Positions 33,310-42,470 of a stretch of DNA of 64,000 nucleotides are shown one piece after another (the stretch's first letter is position 1; each line of letters opens with the position of its first letter). Position numbers and translations under genes: made by a program. The DNA comes from SZAS-18 sp038322235 (GTDB lineage Bacteria > Verrucomicrobiota > Verrucomicrobiia > Chthoniobacterales > SZAS-18): assembly GCA_038322235.1 (NCBI GenBank), contig JBBQFQ010000009.1, positions 1-64,000 of the forward strand, written 5' to 3'. The notes beneath the pieces are model-generated. The model did no database searches, had not been told where the DNA came from, and was given only the letters and a program-made list of their open reading frames with translations.

Positions 33310-36084
33310 CTAACGCCGCCCCACCAGCTTCTCGAATCGCGGATGGCCGCGGAGCGGATCCCAAGTGGGGAAAAAACGCAGCATGACCGGCGTGACGCGG
33401 CTCTCGACCGCATTCAACTGCTCGAGGACTTCGCACGCGCGATCTTTTTCCCCCAGCAGCGCGAGGATCTCCGCCTGTTCTTCGAGCAACTGGCGGTGGC
33501 TCACCGCGTCCATTTTTTCCGTGAGCTGGGCTAGCGCGGTGGCGCTCTCGCGCAGTGATTCCGCCTTCGCGCCGGATCCCGCCAGGGCCTGGGCCCAGCG
33601 CATCCGGAGGCGGGGATCCTCGGGCGCCGCCGCGACGAGCGGCCGTAGCTTCTCCGCCGCGTCGGTGTATTCCCGCCGGGCGTTGTCAGGTTCGCCCAGA
33701 CCCTGGTGGGCCGCCGCGCGAATGAGGCTCTTCGGCACGCGGCGCGAGAGGTAGGCGAGGTCCTCGCCGGGCAGTTCCTCGAGCGTTTTGAGCGCCCCGG
33801 CGAACTCGCGCATCCAGAGCTGCACGCGGTAGCGCCGGTCGGGCGGCATCTTCGGCAGCAGTTCCCGGGTGCGCTTCGCGTATGCCTCCCAGTCCCCGGT
33901 CCGTTCGAGAATGGCGCCGAGCAGATCCATCTCCCGATAGGCATTGTTCGAGAGCGCGGTGGCCTGACGGAAGAATTCCTCCGCCTCCGCCATGCGGCGC
34001 ATGTTCAAGAGGTGCGTGCCGAGCGCGTTGAGCTTCTGGGGATCGTCCGGCGTCAGCGCGACCGCCTGCCGTTGCAGCCGGAGGCCTTCATCCCAGCGGT
34101 TGAGCCGGCGCAGGGTGTGCGAGGCCGCGTCGAGGGCCTCGGCGTTGCCGGGTTCGATGCCGAGCGCGACGTTGAATTCGCGCAGGGCGCCAGGGTAGTT
34201 CCGCTCGGTCGTGCCGATCACCCGACCCATGGCGACGTGGGCCTCCGGCAGCGACGGTTCCAGTTCCAGCGCCTTCTCCGCCGCCTGCCGGGCGAGCGCG
34301 GCTCGCGCCGGGCTTTGATCGACGGCGAACCAGTAGATGGTGCTGTGCGCATAGGACAGATGCGCCCAGGCCAGGGCGAAGGCCGGATCGAGCTCGATCG
34401 CGCGTTCGAAGTGCTGCACGAGCGCGAATTGCTCCGACTCCGTTCGCGTGGTCCGTCTTTGCTGCGCGCGGGTGCGAAGAAAAATTTCGAGGGCCTCGTG
34501 GTTGCGGGTCGGCTGCTTCGCGATCGCGCGCTGCTCGTCTGGCGAAACCGTCGCGGCGAGGGCGCGCGAGATCTCGCGGGCAACGGCGGATTGGATTTCG
34601 AAGGCATCGGTCAGCTCGCGCTCGAAGGTCTCGGCCCAGAGCTGCTGGCCCGTGGCCGCGTCGTTGAGCTGGGTGGTGACGCGAACGCGCGTGCCCTGCT
34701 GGCGGACGCTGCCCTCGAGCACGGATGCGACGCCGAGCTCCCGCGCGAGGTCGCGCGGCTCCGCCTTCCCGCCGCGCAGGCGCGAGGCTGAGGCGAGGGA
34801 GACGACGCGCAGCGAACTGATTTTCCCAAGGCTGGAGAGTACATCGTCGTGGATCCCCTCCGCGAAAAACTCGCTCGCCTTGTCCCCGCTCTTGTTGACG
34901 AAGGGCAGCACCGCGATGGAACTCGCCGTCACGCGGGCCGGTGCGAGGGCGGGATCGGCGGCCGGGGCCGAGCGCCGGAACAGGAGAGGATAGGCCACGC
35001 CCGTGATCAGCATGACCAGCGCGATGAGCGTTCCCATCCACCAGCGGGTCGGCACGTTCAACGTCACGTGGGCCGGCTCCGGCGTGGCCGCGACGCTCGT
35101 CGGCGCAGGAACGGGCATCGTTCCGGGTTCCGGGGGATGCGCTTCGGCCGCCGATCCACCGATGACCTGCATCGCGGCGGCCAAGGCTTCGGCGGCCGCG
35201 CCGGCGTTCGGGTAGCGTTGCGCGCGATCCTTCGCCAGGAGACCGCGGAGCACGGTTGCGACCGCGTCGGGCACACCCCTGAGATCGGCCCACGGCGGCT
35301 CGGCGCTCACCTGGAGATTCAGGAGTTCCCGGTGGCTCCGCGCAAAGAACGGAGGCCGTCCGGCCAGCATCTCCCAGAGCATGCATCCGAGCGCATAGAG
35401 ATCGGACCGGGCGTCGAGATTCGCCGTCTCGTTGCATTGCTCCGGGCTGGCGTAGATCGCCGTGCCGCGAAAACCCGTGGTCGGGAGCGGCGCGTCGGGA
35501 TCGGTCTCGACGGCGCGCTCGACCGCCCGGGCCAGCCCGAAGTCGATGATCTTGAGCAGGCAGCCGCCACTGAGGTTGAGCGGGCGATGCCGCGGGTGGC
35601 TGGGCGGATACTGCACCACCATGACGTTCGCGGGTTTCAGGTCCCGGTGAATGATGCCCGCCTCGTGGATCGCCCCGAGGCCCGCAGCGATCTGCGCGGC
35701 GAATCCGAGCGCCTGCGTGATGCGCGCGCGCCCCTGCTTCCGCAGCCAGGCGAGGAGCGAGACGCCGTCGACGAACTCCATCGCGTAAAACACGCGCGCC
35801 GGGTCCGCATCCTCGAGGAAGACGACCGACGCCACATTCGGATGATTTACCCGCGCCGCGGCCCGCGCTTCGCGGATGAAGAGTCGCTGGATGTCGGGAT
35901 CGCCGAGCCGCGCCGGATGGACGACCTTTAACGCGACGTCGACCTGCAGGCGCTGATCCCGCGCCCTGTAGGTGATGCCCATGCTGCCCACGCCGAGCAC
36001 CCAGTTCGCGCCCGCCTGATTCCGCCGGACCCGGAAGTGCGCGTAGTCGAGGTCTGGCTCTGAGCTGGCGGGGGCGTCTGGCAT
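33310..36084 (-). CDS. Transmembrane Ser/Thr kinase with TolB/FlgO-like and TPR domains (paralogue 2)
   Basis: This ~924-residue protein (ATG 36084, or GTG 36087) has the same layout as its neighbours. The kinase domain carries GVGSMGITYRA (Ser replaces one Gly of the loop), VALKVVHPARLG, HRDLKPANVMV and IIDFGLARAVE, with an activation segment YASPEQCN. Between the kinase and membrane helix is a linker rich in Pro/Ala. The helix (GTLIALVMLITGVAYPLLF) leads into the TolB/FlgO-like domain (IAVLPFVNKSGD, FAEGIHDDVLSSLGKI, ASVLEGSVRQQGTRVRVT), followed by TPRs up to the end. The first codons are duplicated at 36538-36600 as part of a direct repeat around the DUF433 gene. All catalytic residues are present; targets unknown. 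Confidence 0.9.
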   Translation of the reverse strand: MPDAPASSEPDLDYAHFRVRRNQAGANWVLGVGSMGITYRARDQRLQVDVALKVVHPARLGDPDIQRLFIREARAAARVNHPNVASVVFLEDADPARVFYAMEFVDGVSLLAWLRKQGRARITQALGFAAQIAAGLGAIHEAGIIHRDLKPANVMVVQYPPSHPRHRPLNLSGGCLLKIIDFGLARAVERAVETDPDAPLPTTGFRGTAIYASPEQCNETANLDARSDLYALGCMLWEMLAGRPPFFARSHRELLNLQVSAEPPWADLRGVPDAVATVLRGLLAKDRAQRYPNAGAAAEALAAAMQVIGGSAAEAHPPEPGTMPVPAPTSVAATPEPAHVTLNVPTRWWMGTLIALVMLITGVAYPLLFRRSAPAADPALAPARVTASSIAVLPFVNKSGDKASEFFAEGIHDDVLSSLGKISSLRVVSLASASRLRGGKAEPRDLARELGVASVLEGSVRQQGTRVRVTTQLNDAATGQQLWAETFERELTDAFEIQSAVAREISRALAATVSPDEQRAIAKQPTRNHEALEIFLRTRAQQRRTTRTESEQFALVQHFERAIELDPAFALAWAHLSYAHSTIYWFAVDQSPARAALARQAAEKALELEPSLPEAHVAMGRVIGTTERNYPGALREFNVALGIEPGNAEALDAASHTLRRLNRWDEGLRLQRQAVALTPDDPQKLNALGTHLLNMRRMAEAEEFFRQATALSNNAYREMDLLGAILERTGDWEAYAKRTRELLPKMPPDRRYRVQLWMREFAGALKTLEELPGEDLAYLSRRVPKSLIRAAAHQGLGEPDNARREYTDAAEKLRPLVAAAPEDPRLRMRWAQALAGSGAKAESLRESATALAQLTEKMDAVSHRQLLEEQAEILALLGEKDRACEVLEQLNAVESRVTPVMLRFFPTWDPLRGHPRFEKLVGRR

Positions 36085-36232
36085 CACGGGGCCCGCACTC
36101 GCCCAAGCGGGCGCGGGACCGGGGTCCCGAACGGTTCGGCCCTACAAGCGCTCGCCGGCGAGCGCGTCAAACGCGGGAAAGCCCCGCAGGGTCGCCCATT
36201 CGGGGAAATGGTGGAGCATTTGCCGGATCTCA
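36036..36232. repeat. Direct duplication of the kinase 2/kinase 3 junction, left copy
   Basis: About 196 bp here are ~90% identical to 36538-36733. The unit covers the first codons of kinase 2, a G+C-rich spacer (GGGCCCGCACTCGCCCAAGC) and the last ~24 codons of kinase 3. In this left copy the kinase 3 tail is a pseudo-tail with no gene attached: the duplicate ends where the DUF433 stop codon begins. It shows that the DUF433 segment sits inside a duplicated junction. Confidence 0.85.
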
Positions 36233-36457
36233 TGCCGCTGAGCGCAGCACCGCGTCGTCCGCCTGGACGGCTGCGAAGGCGAGACACGCCCGAACGTCAT
36301 CCGGATCGAGGTACGGATAGTCCGCCAAAATCTGTCCGCTGGACTCCCCCGCGGCCAACAATTCGAGGACATCTTTCACCCGCATCCGCATCCCTCGGAT
36401 ACACGGCCGCCCGCCGCATTGCGCGGGGTCCACGGTGATTCTGGCGAGGAAATTCAT
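36230..36457 (-). CDS. DUF433 protein (antitoxin-like), solitary
   Basis: This 75-residue protein starts at ATG 36457 (MNFLARITVDPAQCGGRPC) and is a DUF433 member: ITVDPAQCGGRPCIRGMR is the family core, followed by the VKDVLELLAAGES helix and ILADYPYLDPDDVRACLAFA. DUF433 proteins usually form the antitoxin half of pairs with a PIN-like DUF5615 toxin encoded immediately downstream. Here the downstream space is filled by a duplicated piece of the neighbouring kinase junction and no toxin gene is visible, so the antitoxin is alone. Its stop codon lies at the very edge of the left duplicate. It may be a remnant of a mobile toxin-antitoxin cassette, or an immunity-like orphan. Confidence 0.8.
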   Translation of the reverse strand: MNFLARITVDPAQCGGRPCIRGMRMRVKDVLELLAAGESSGQILADYPYLDPDDVRACLAFAAVQADDAVLRSAA

Positions 36458-36537
36458 TCCGCAGACATCACCGCATCCTCGGGAAATTGCGAGTCGAATG
36501 GTGGGACCCGACGGGGCCAAGTCTGCCCACTGTTTCC

Positions 36538-36733
36538 AGTGCGCGTCGTCGAGATCCGGCTCTGAGCTCGGGGGCGTCTGGCATCACTGGGCCCGCACTC
36601 GCCCAAGCGGGCGCGGGACCGGGGCCCCGAACGGTCCGGCCCTACAAGCGCTCGGCGATGAGCGCGTCAAACGCGGGAAAGCCCCGCAGGGTCGCCCACT
36701 CGGGGAAATGGCGCAGCATTTGCCGGGTCAGCG
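36538..36733. repeat. Direct duplication of the kinase 2/kinase 3 junction, right copy
   Basis: This is the right-hand copy of the ~196-bp unit described at 36036-36232. Here the kinase 3 tail is the functional one (it continues into the kinase 3 gene), while the kinase 2 5' end is the pseudo-part, cut off after about 15 codons. Together the two copies bracket ~305 bp of unique sequence containing the DUF433 gene. Confidence 0.85.
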
Positions 36734-39392
36734 GCATCTCCCGCTTGAGCAGTTCCGCCGCGATGGTGGTCGCCCGCGCCGCGTCCCCGGTCTCCGCGCA
36801 GATCTGGGCAAATTCCGCCTGGAGTTCACGGTGGACGATGGAGTCAGCGGATTCCGGAAAGGCATTCAGCGCTTCGGTGCCCTCGGCGATCGCCGCCTTC
36901 CATTCGCGGGCACCCGCGAGCGCCAGCGCGAGCTTCATGCGCAACGCGCCATCCGCGGGCGCGGCCGCCACGAGCAGCCGAAGCGCGCTGCAGGCCTCGG
37001 GCCAGGCCGCCAACGCTCCGTCGGTATCACCCGCCAAGCGCCGCAATCCGGCTTCGATAAACACCTTCGGTAAACGCTGACCGATGACCCCAAGATCATC
37101 GCCCGGCAGCGTGGCCACCGTCTGGAGCGCGCCCCGAAAATCCCCGATGTTGCGTTGAATGCGCCACCGCTGATCGGGCGGCAGATTCGGAATGATCTCC
37201 CGCGTTCCACGCCGAAACGCCTCCCAGTCGCCGCTCAATTCCAGATCGGCGAGCAGGACGTTCAGCTGGCGGAAGGGGTTGTCCGAGATCGCTACCGCGC
37301 GCCCGTAGATTTCCCGCGCCTCCCGGTACCGCCGCATGGAGAAGAGGCAGGTCCCAAGCGAGTTCAGCTTTTCGGGATCGTCCGGCTCCAGCTCGCTCGC
37401 CTGCCGGTGAGCGCGGAGCGCGTCCTGCCAGCGGTTCAGCCGCCGGAGCACGTAGCCGGATTCGAGCTGCGCTTCGGAATTCCCCGGCTCGATCGCCAGT
37501 GCCACCTGATACTCCCGCAGCGCGGCCTCGTGCTGGCGCCCAGCGTAGGACAACACGCGGCCCATCGCCACGTGCGCCTCGGGCAGTCCGGGCTCCAGAT
37601 CCAGCGCTCGCTCGGCGGTCTGGCGCATGATCGCGGCGCGCTCAGGCGAGCGATCGATCCCGAAAAGGAAGATGAGGCTGTGGGCGCGGGAGAGGTGGGC
37701 TGCGGCGAGCGCAAATTTCGGGTCGATGAGCAGGACCGCCTCGAACTGGCGCACGATGTCGAACTGAACTTCCCGCGAACGCGTCGCGCGCCGCTGCAGG
37801 CTGCGCGCCCGGAGAAAGAGTTCTTGGGCTTCACGGATCTTCGTCGGCTGGCGCGCGATGCTCGTCGTCTCGCCGCTGGAGAGCTTCATCTCGAGCGAAC
37901 GCGCAATCTCCCGCGCCACCGCGGACTGGATCTCGAAGGTGTCCGTGAGCTCACGGTCAAAGCTGTCCGCCCAGATCTGCCGGCCGGTGACGGTGTCGTT
38001 CAACTGCGTCGCCACCCGAATGCGCGTGCCCTGCCGTCGGACGCTGCCCTCGAGCACCGATCCCGCGCCAAATTCCCGGGCCAGATCACGGGGCTCGTCG
38101 CGGCCGTCGCGCGTCTTCGTCGCCGACTTCACCGAGATCACGCGCAGGGCGCGCACCTTCGCGAGGCTGGTGAGGATGTCCTCGTGGACGCCTTCCGCGA
38201 AATGCTGGGTGTCGCCCTCGGCGCTCCGATTCACGAACGGGAGCACCGCGACCACGCGCCGCCGCTGCGCCGCGTCATCGGCCGTGGGCTCCGGCAGGCC
38301 CGCCTTCCGGCGCATGCCAAAGACGAAGAGCGCGCCGACGAGCAAGAGCAGGACGGCCGCGATCGCGGCGGCCGCCCGCCACCAGCCCGGCGCGAGGATC
38401 ACGCTGATGGTGCTCGGCATGAGGCTCAGCCCGCGCGAGGGCGCGGGAAGAGGTGTCTCGGTGGTGACCGGCGGCAGGGCCAGCCGCGCCGCGGTCATCG
38501 CGTCCCCCGCCTCAGAGGAGGAGGGAAAACGCGCGCGCGGATCCTTGGCCAGGAGGGAGCGGAGCACCTTCACCACCGCAGGCGGTAGATGGGCGAGCGA
38601 CGTCCAGGGTGGCGCGGTGGTGACGTGGTCGTTGATCAGCTCCCGACCGCTCCGCCCGGTGAAGGGCGGGACCCCAGCCAGCAGCTCCCAGAGGATGCAG
38701 CCGAGCGAGTAAAAGTCCGAGCGTCCGTCGATGCCCGGCCGCTCATCGCATTGCTCCGGGCTCGAGTACGCCGCCGTGCCGCGAAAGCCCACCGTGGCTT
38801 CGGTGGGATCGCCTTCGGCGGCCGGTCCGCCCCGGGCGAGGCCGAAGTCGATGATCTTCAGCAGATGGCCCCCACTCGCCGCGAGGGCGCGATGACGCGG
38901 ATGCTCCGGCGGATACCGGATGACCATGATGTTCCCGGGTTTGAGATCGCGATGGACGATGCCCGCTTCGTGGATCGCGCCGAGCGCCGAGGCGAGCTGC
39001 TCGGCGAAGGCGAGCGCGAGCCCGGCGCGGGCCCGGCCATGCTGCTTCAGCCACTCGTGGAGCGAGGTGCCATCCACGAACTCCATCGCGTAAAACGCGC
39101 GGCCGCCCACCCCGTCGTCGAGGAACACGACGGACGCGATGTTCGGATGATTCACCCGCGCCGCGGCGCGTGCTTCGCGGATGAAAAGACGCCGGGCATC
39201 CGGATCGCCGAGGCGGGCGGGATTGATGACCTTCAGCGCCACGTCCACGCGCAGTCGAGTGTCGTGCGCCTTGTAGGTCATCCCCATCCCGCCGGAGCCA
39301 AGCAGCCACGGAGTTCCATCCGGCCTGCGGAGTACGCGGAAGTGCGCGTAGTCGGGGAGGTCGGCCGGAGAGCGGGACGGAACGCCGGACAT
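36642..39392 (-). CDS. Transmembrane Ser/Thr kinase with TolB/FlgO-like and TPR domains (paralogue 3)
   Basis: This 916-residue protein begins MSGVPSRSPADLPDYAHFRV. The kinase has GSGGMGMTYKAHDTRL, VALKVINPARLG, VHRDLKPGNIMV (Gly in place of the usual Ala after KP), IIDFGLARGG and AYSSPEQCDE. A membrane helix (AAAIAAVLLLLVGALFVF) follows a Pro-rich linker. The outer part has the TolB/FlgO-like domain (VVAVLPFVNRSAEGD, FAEGVHEDILTSLAKV, AGSVLEGSVRRQGTRIRVA), followed by TPRs. Its last ~24 codons are duplicated beside the DUF433 gene. It is most similar by eye to paralogue 2 (shared RLGDPD-RLFIREARAAARVNHPN region). Substrate unknown. Confidence 0.9.
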   Translation of the reverse strand: MSGVPSRSPADLPDYAHFRVLRRPDGTPWLLGSGGMGMTYKAHDTRLRVDVALKVINPARLGDPDARRLFIREARAAARVNHPNIASVVFLDDGVGGRAFYAMEFVDGTSLHEWLKQHGRARAGLALAFAEQLASALGAIHEAGIVHRDLKPGNIMVIRYPPEHPRHRALAASGGHLLKIIDFGLARGGPAAEGDPTEATVGFRGTAAYSSPEQCDERPGIDGRSDFYSLGCILWELLAGVPPFTGRSGRELINDHVTTAPPWTSLAHLPPAVVKVLRSLLAKDPRARFPSSSEAGDAMTAARLALPPVTTETPLPAPSRGLSLMPSTISVILAPGWWRAAAAIAAVLLLLVGALFVFGMRRKAGLPEPTADDAAQRRRVVAVLPFVNRSAEGDTQHFAEGVHEDILTSLAKVRALRVISVKSATKTRDGRDEPRDLAREFGAGSVLEGSVRRQGTRIRVATQLNDTVTGRQIWADSFDRELTDTFEIQSAVAREIARSLEMKLSSGETTSIARQPTKIREAQELFLRARSLQRRATRSREVQFDIVRQFEAVLLIDPKFALAAAHLSRAHSLIFLFGIDRSPERAAIMRQTAERALDLEPGLPEAHVAMGRVLSYAGRQHEAALREYQVALAIEPGNSEAQLESGYVLRRLNRWQDALRAHRQASELEPDDPEKLNSLGTCLFSMRRYREAREIYGRAVAISDNPFRQLNVLLADLELSGDWEAFRRGTREIIPNLPPDQRWRIQRNIGDFRGALQTVATLPGDDLGVIGQRLPKVFIEAGLRRLAGDTDGALAAWPEACSALRLLVAAAPADGALRMKLALALAGAREWKAAIAEGTEALNAFPESADSIVHRELQAEFAQICAETGDAARATTIAAELLKREMPLTRQMLRHFPEWATLRGFPAFDALIAERL

Positions 39393-39479
39393 GAGGTCGT
39401 CTGCACGGGGCGGGACGGACCGGTATTTTGCATGCGATCACGGCCGCGCCAAGGGTGCCGTGCAGGAGTTTGCGGCGCG

Positions 39480-42320
39480 CTATTTCCCGGCGATCAGCTT
39501 TTCGAAACGTGGGTAACCCCGTAGGACGTCGAAGCGCGGCGAGTAGCGGAGCTGGAGCCGGGTGAGTTTGATCTCGACCCGGAGCAGTCGCTCGAGGATT
39601 TCACAGGCCCGCTCCGTTTCGCCGAGCTCGGCGCAGACCTCGGCAAAATCGAGCTGCAGGTGCCGGGAGTTGATTGTGTCCTTCGATTCCGGCGTCAGGG
39701 CGAGGGCCGCCTCGCCCTCGCGGAGCCCGGCTTCGCGCTGGAACGAGCCCGCCAGAGCGACGGAATATTTCATCCGCACGAAGGGGTTCGACGGGGCCTT
39801 CTGGACGCGCTCGGCCAGACGCGCCGCCGCCTCCTCGAACAGCTCGCTCGCCTCCTTCCGCGCGCCCAGCGAACGTTGCACTTGGGCGATCAACATGCTC
39901 TTCGGAGCGGAGGCGATGAGATCGGGCACCTCCTCGTCCTCCAGGCCCCGCAGCGTCTCGAGCGCCCCCCGGAAGTCCCGGATCTCCCACTGCAGCATCC
40001 AGCGGTTGAATTCGTCCAGTTTCGGTATGAGCTCGCGGGCCTTCCGCACGAACTCGTCGTGGTCGCCGGTGCGCTCCATCACGCAGGCCTCCAGCGCGAT
40101 TTGCCACTCGACGTTGCCCGAGAGCTCGACCGCCTTCCGGTAGATGGGTTCCGCCTCGGCGAATCGCCGCATCTGGAAGAGCATCTCGGCCAGCCCCAAT
40201 TTTTCATGGGGGTCTTCCGGCGAGAGTTCGACCGCCTGCCGGAAATACTTCAGGGCTTCCTCCCAGCGGTCCAGCCGGCGGAGGGCCAGCCCCGCGGCTT
40301 CGAGCGCGATCGGATTACTCGGAGCGATGGCGAGGGCGGTGCGGTATTCCCGCAGAGCCCCTTCATAGTCGCGTTCCGAGCGATAGAGGATTTCCCCCAG
40401 GGCCACGTGCGCCTCCGGGAGCTCGGGCTGCAATTCCGCGGCTCGATTCGCCGCGGCGCGGGCCTTGTCCATCCGGCCGGGCGACGAATCCACCGCCCAC
40501 CAGACGATCTCGCAATGCAGCCGGGCGATCATGGCATACGCCAGCGCAAATTGGGGATCAATCGCCACGGCTCGCTCGTGCAGTTCGAGCGCCGCGAAGA
40601 ATTGCTCCCGCCCCGAGCCGCGCGTTTGCAGGGAGCGGGCGCGGAGAAAGAGGTCGTAGGCCTCGCGACTCTTCGTGGGCTGGCGGGCGATCGCCTTCTG
40701 CTCGCCCTGCGAGAGGGTCATCGCGAGCGCGGCGGCAATCTCCTTCGCCACCGCGGCCTGGATCTCAAAGACGTCGGTGATGTCCCGGTCATAGGTCTCC
40801 GCCCACAGATGCTGGTCGGTCGCCGCATCGACGAGCTGGGTGGTGACGCGGACCCGGTTCCCGAGCCGCCGCACGCTCCCTTCGAGCACGGTCCCCACGC
40901 CGAGTTCGCGGGCGAGATCCCGGATGTTCAGTCCACGGCCCTTGAACTTTTGCACCGAAGCTCGGGAAATGACGCGCAACTCGCGCACTTTCGCGAGGCT
41001 GGTGAGGATGTCCTCATGCACGCCCTCCGCGAAATATTCGTTCTCTTTGTCCCCGCTCAGGTTCGAAAATGGGAGCACGGCGATGATTCGCCGGCGCGCC
41101 GCCGCCTCGGCGGAAAGCGACTCCGTCGGCGCGGCGTCGGGCAGCTTGCGGGCATCAGACGGAGTGACGCCACGCGGCACGAGTGACCAGACGATGAGGC
41201 CCACGCCGAGCACGGCGATGGCGAGGGCGCCCAGCCACCACCGCGGCGGCAGCTGCAGGGTGATGCTCGTGCCGGCGGGGGTGGCCGCCGGCACTCCACC
41301 GGACGGTTGCGGTGGCGTCACGCTGGTGGGCGCGGTCGCGAGCCACTCCGAATCGCTGCCCGGCAGGGGCATCGGCAGGCCCGCTTCCCGGCACTCCCGG
41401 CGCGCCTCGGCGAGCGCTTCGACCGCCTGGCCGGCATCGGCAAAACGCTGCTCCCGATTCTTCGCCAGCAGCCGGCGCAGTACCGCCACGACGGGTTCCT
41501 GGATCGACTTCAGGTCGGCCCACGGCGGGGGCGCGGCGACCTGCTGATTCAGCAGTTCGCGGTGGTTCTTGCCGACGAAAGGCGGACGCCCGGTCAGCAG
41601 TTCCCAGAGGATGCAGCCGAGCGAATAGAGATCGGAGCGGCCGTCGAGATCGGTCGATTCCTCGCACTGCTCGGGGCTCGCATAGGCGACCGTGCCGCGG
41701 AAGCCCATCGTGGGGAGCGGCGCGGCCGGATCGAGGGCCGCGCCGAGTTCCGGGCCGGTGCCCTTCGCGAGGCCGAAGTCGATGATCTTCACCATGCAGC
41801 CGCCGCTCGACGTGAGCGAGCGGTGGCGCGGGTGGGTGACCGCGTACTGCACCACCATCAGATTCGCCGGTTTGAGATCCCGGTGGACGAGGTGCTGCTC
41901 GTGAATCGCGCCGAGCCCGGCTGCGATCTGTTCTGCGATCCCCAGCGCGTGCGGCACCCGCGGGCGTCCGTGCTTGCGCAGCCACGCGTAAACCGAAACC
42001 CCGTCGACGAACTCCATCGCGTAAAACACGCGTCCCGGCTCATCGTTCAGAAACACCACCGGGGAGACGTTGGGGTGAAAAACCCTGGCCGCCGCGCGGG
42101 CCTCGCGGACGAAGAGTTTCTGCGCGTCCTGATCGCTGATGCGCGCGGGATGAATGACCTTCAACGCCACGTCCACGTGCAGCCGCGTGTCGACTGCGCG
42201 GTAGGTCACGCCCATGCCGCCCACGCCCAATACCCACGGGCTGCCATCGGGCCGCCGATGGACGTGGTAGTGCGCAAACTCGAGCGACGGGTTGCCGTCA
42301 GGGAGAGGCGCGCCGGTCAT
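39480..42320 (-). CDS. Transmembrane Ser/Thr kinase with TolB/FlgO-like and TPR domains (paralogue 4)
   Basis: This 946-residue protein begins MTGAPLPDGNPSLEFAHYHV. Kinase elements: GVGGMGVTYRAVDTRL, VALKVIHPARIS, VHRDLKPANLMV, IIDFGLAKGTG, AYASPEQCEE; all catalytic residues are intact. The membrane helix is LGALAIAVLGVGLIVWSLV. The extracytoplasmic TolB/FlgO-like domain reads IAVLPFSNLSGDKENEYFAE, GVHEDILTSLAKVRELRVIS, VGTVLEGSVRRLGNRVRV, then TPR units (ALAYAMIARLHCEIVWW, LPEAHVALGEILYRSERDYE). This is the first gene of the array in transcription order and lies 150 bp from the divergent-side hydrolase gene, both on the minus strand. The four kinases may read different ligands through their TPR regions; that is inference. 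Confidence 0.9.
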   Translation of the reverse strand: MTGAPLPDGNPSLEFAHYHVHRRPDGSPWVLGVGGMGVTYRAVDTRLHVDVALKVIHPARISDQDAQKLFVREARAAARVFHPNVSPVVFLNDEPGRVFYAMEFVDGVSVYAWLRKHGRPRVPHALGIAEQIAAGLGAIHEQHLVHRDLKPANLMVVQYAVTHPRHRSLTSSGGCMVKIIDFGLAKGTGPELGAALDPAAPLPTMGFRGTVAYASPEQCEESTDLDGRSDLYSLGCILWELLTGRPPFVGKNHRELLNQQVAAPPPWADLKSIQEPVVAVLRRLLAKNREQRFADAGQAVEALAEARRECREAGLPMPLPGSDSEWLATAPTSVTPPQPSGGVPAATPAGTSITLQLPPRWWLGALAIAVLGVGLIVWSLVPRGVTPSDARKLPDAAPTESLSAEAAARRRIIAVLPFSNLSGDKENEYFAEGVHEDILTSLAKVRELRVISRASVQKFKGRGLNIRDLARELGVGTVLEGSVRRLGNRVRVTTQLVDAATDQHLWAETYDRDITDVFEIQAAVAKEIAAALAMTLSQGEQKAIARQPTKSREAYDLFLRARSLQTRGSGREQFFAALELHERAVAIDPQFALAYAMIARLHCEIVWWAVDSSPGRMDKARAAANRAAELQPELPEAHVALGEILYRSERDYEGALREYRTALAIAPSNPIALEAAGLALRRLDRWEEALKYFRQAVELSPEDPHEKLGLAEMLFQMRRFAEAEPIYRKAVELSGNVEWQIALEACVMERTGDHDEFVRKARELIPKLDEFNRWMLQWEIRDFRGALETLRGLEDEEVPDLIASAPKSMLIAQVQRSLGARKEASELFEEAAARLAERVQKAPSNPFVRMKYSVALAGSFQREAGLREGEAALALTPESKDTINSRHLQLDFAEVCAELGETERACEILERLLRVEIKLTRLQLRYSPRFDVLRGYPRFEKLIAGK

Positions 42321-42470
42321 TCAGACGAAATGGTGGAGCGCGAAGCCCTTCCGCGCGACAAGAATCGGCAAGGTGGAGGAAGCGGCAAACGCGAGTTTCG
42401 CGCCAGCTTCAGGCCGTCCGCGAGTTTCGCGTTTCGGACTCCGAGTTTCCCCGACGGTTCCCGCGGTCCC

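Noticed and set aside
42350..42450. Repeated CGCGAGTTTCGCG stretches before kinase 4
   Set aside because: Two short copies could be chance in GC-rich intergenic DNA; no longer repeat or symmetrical structure was found.
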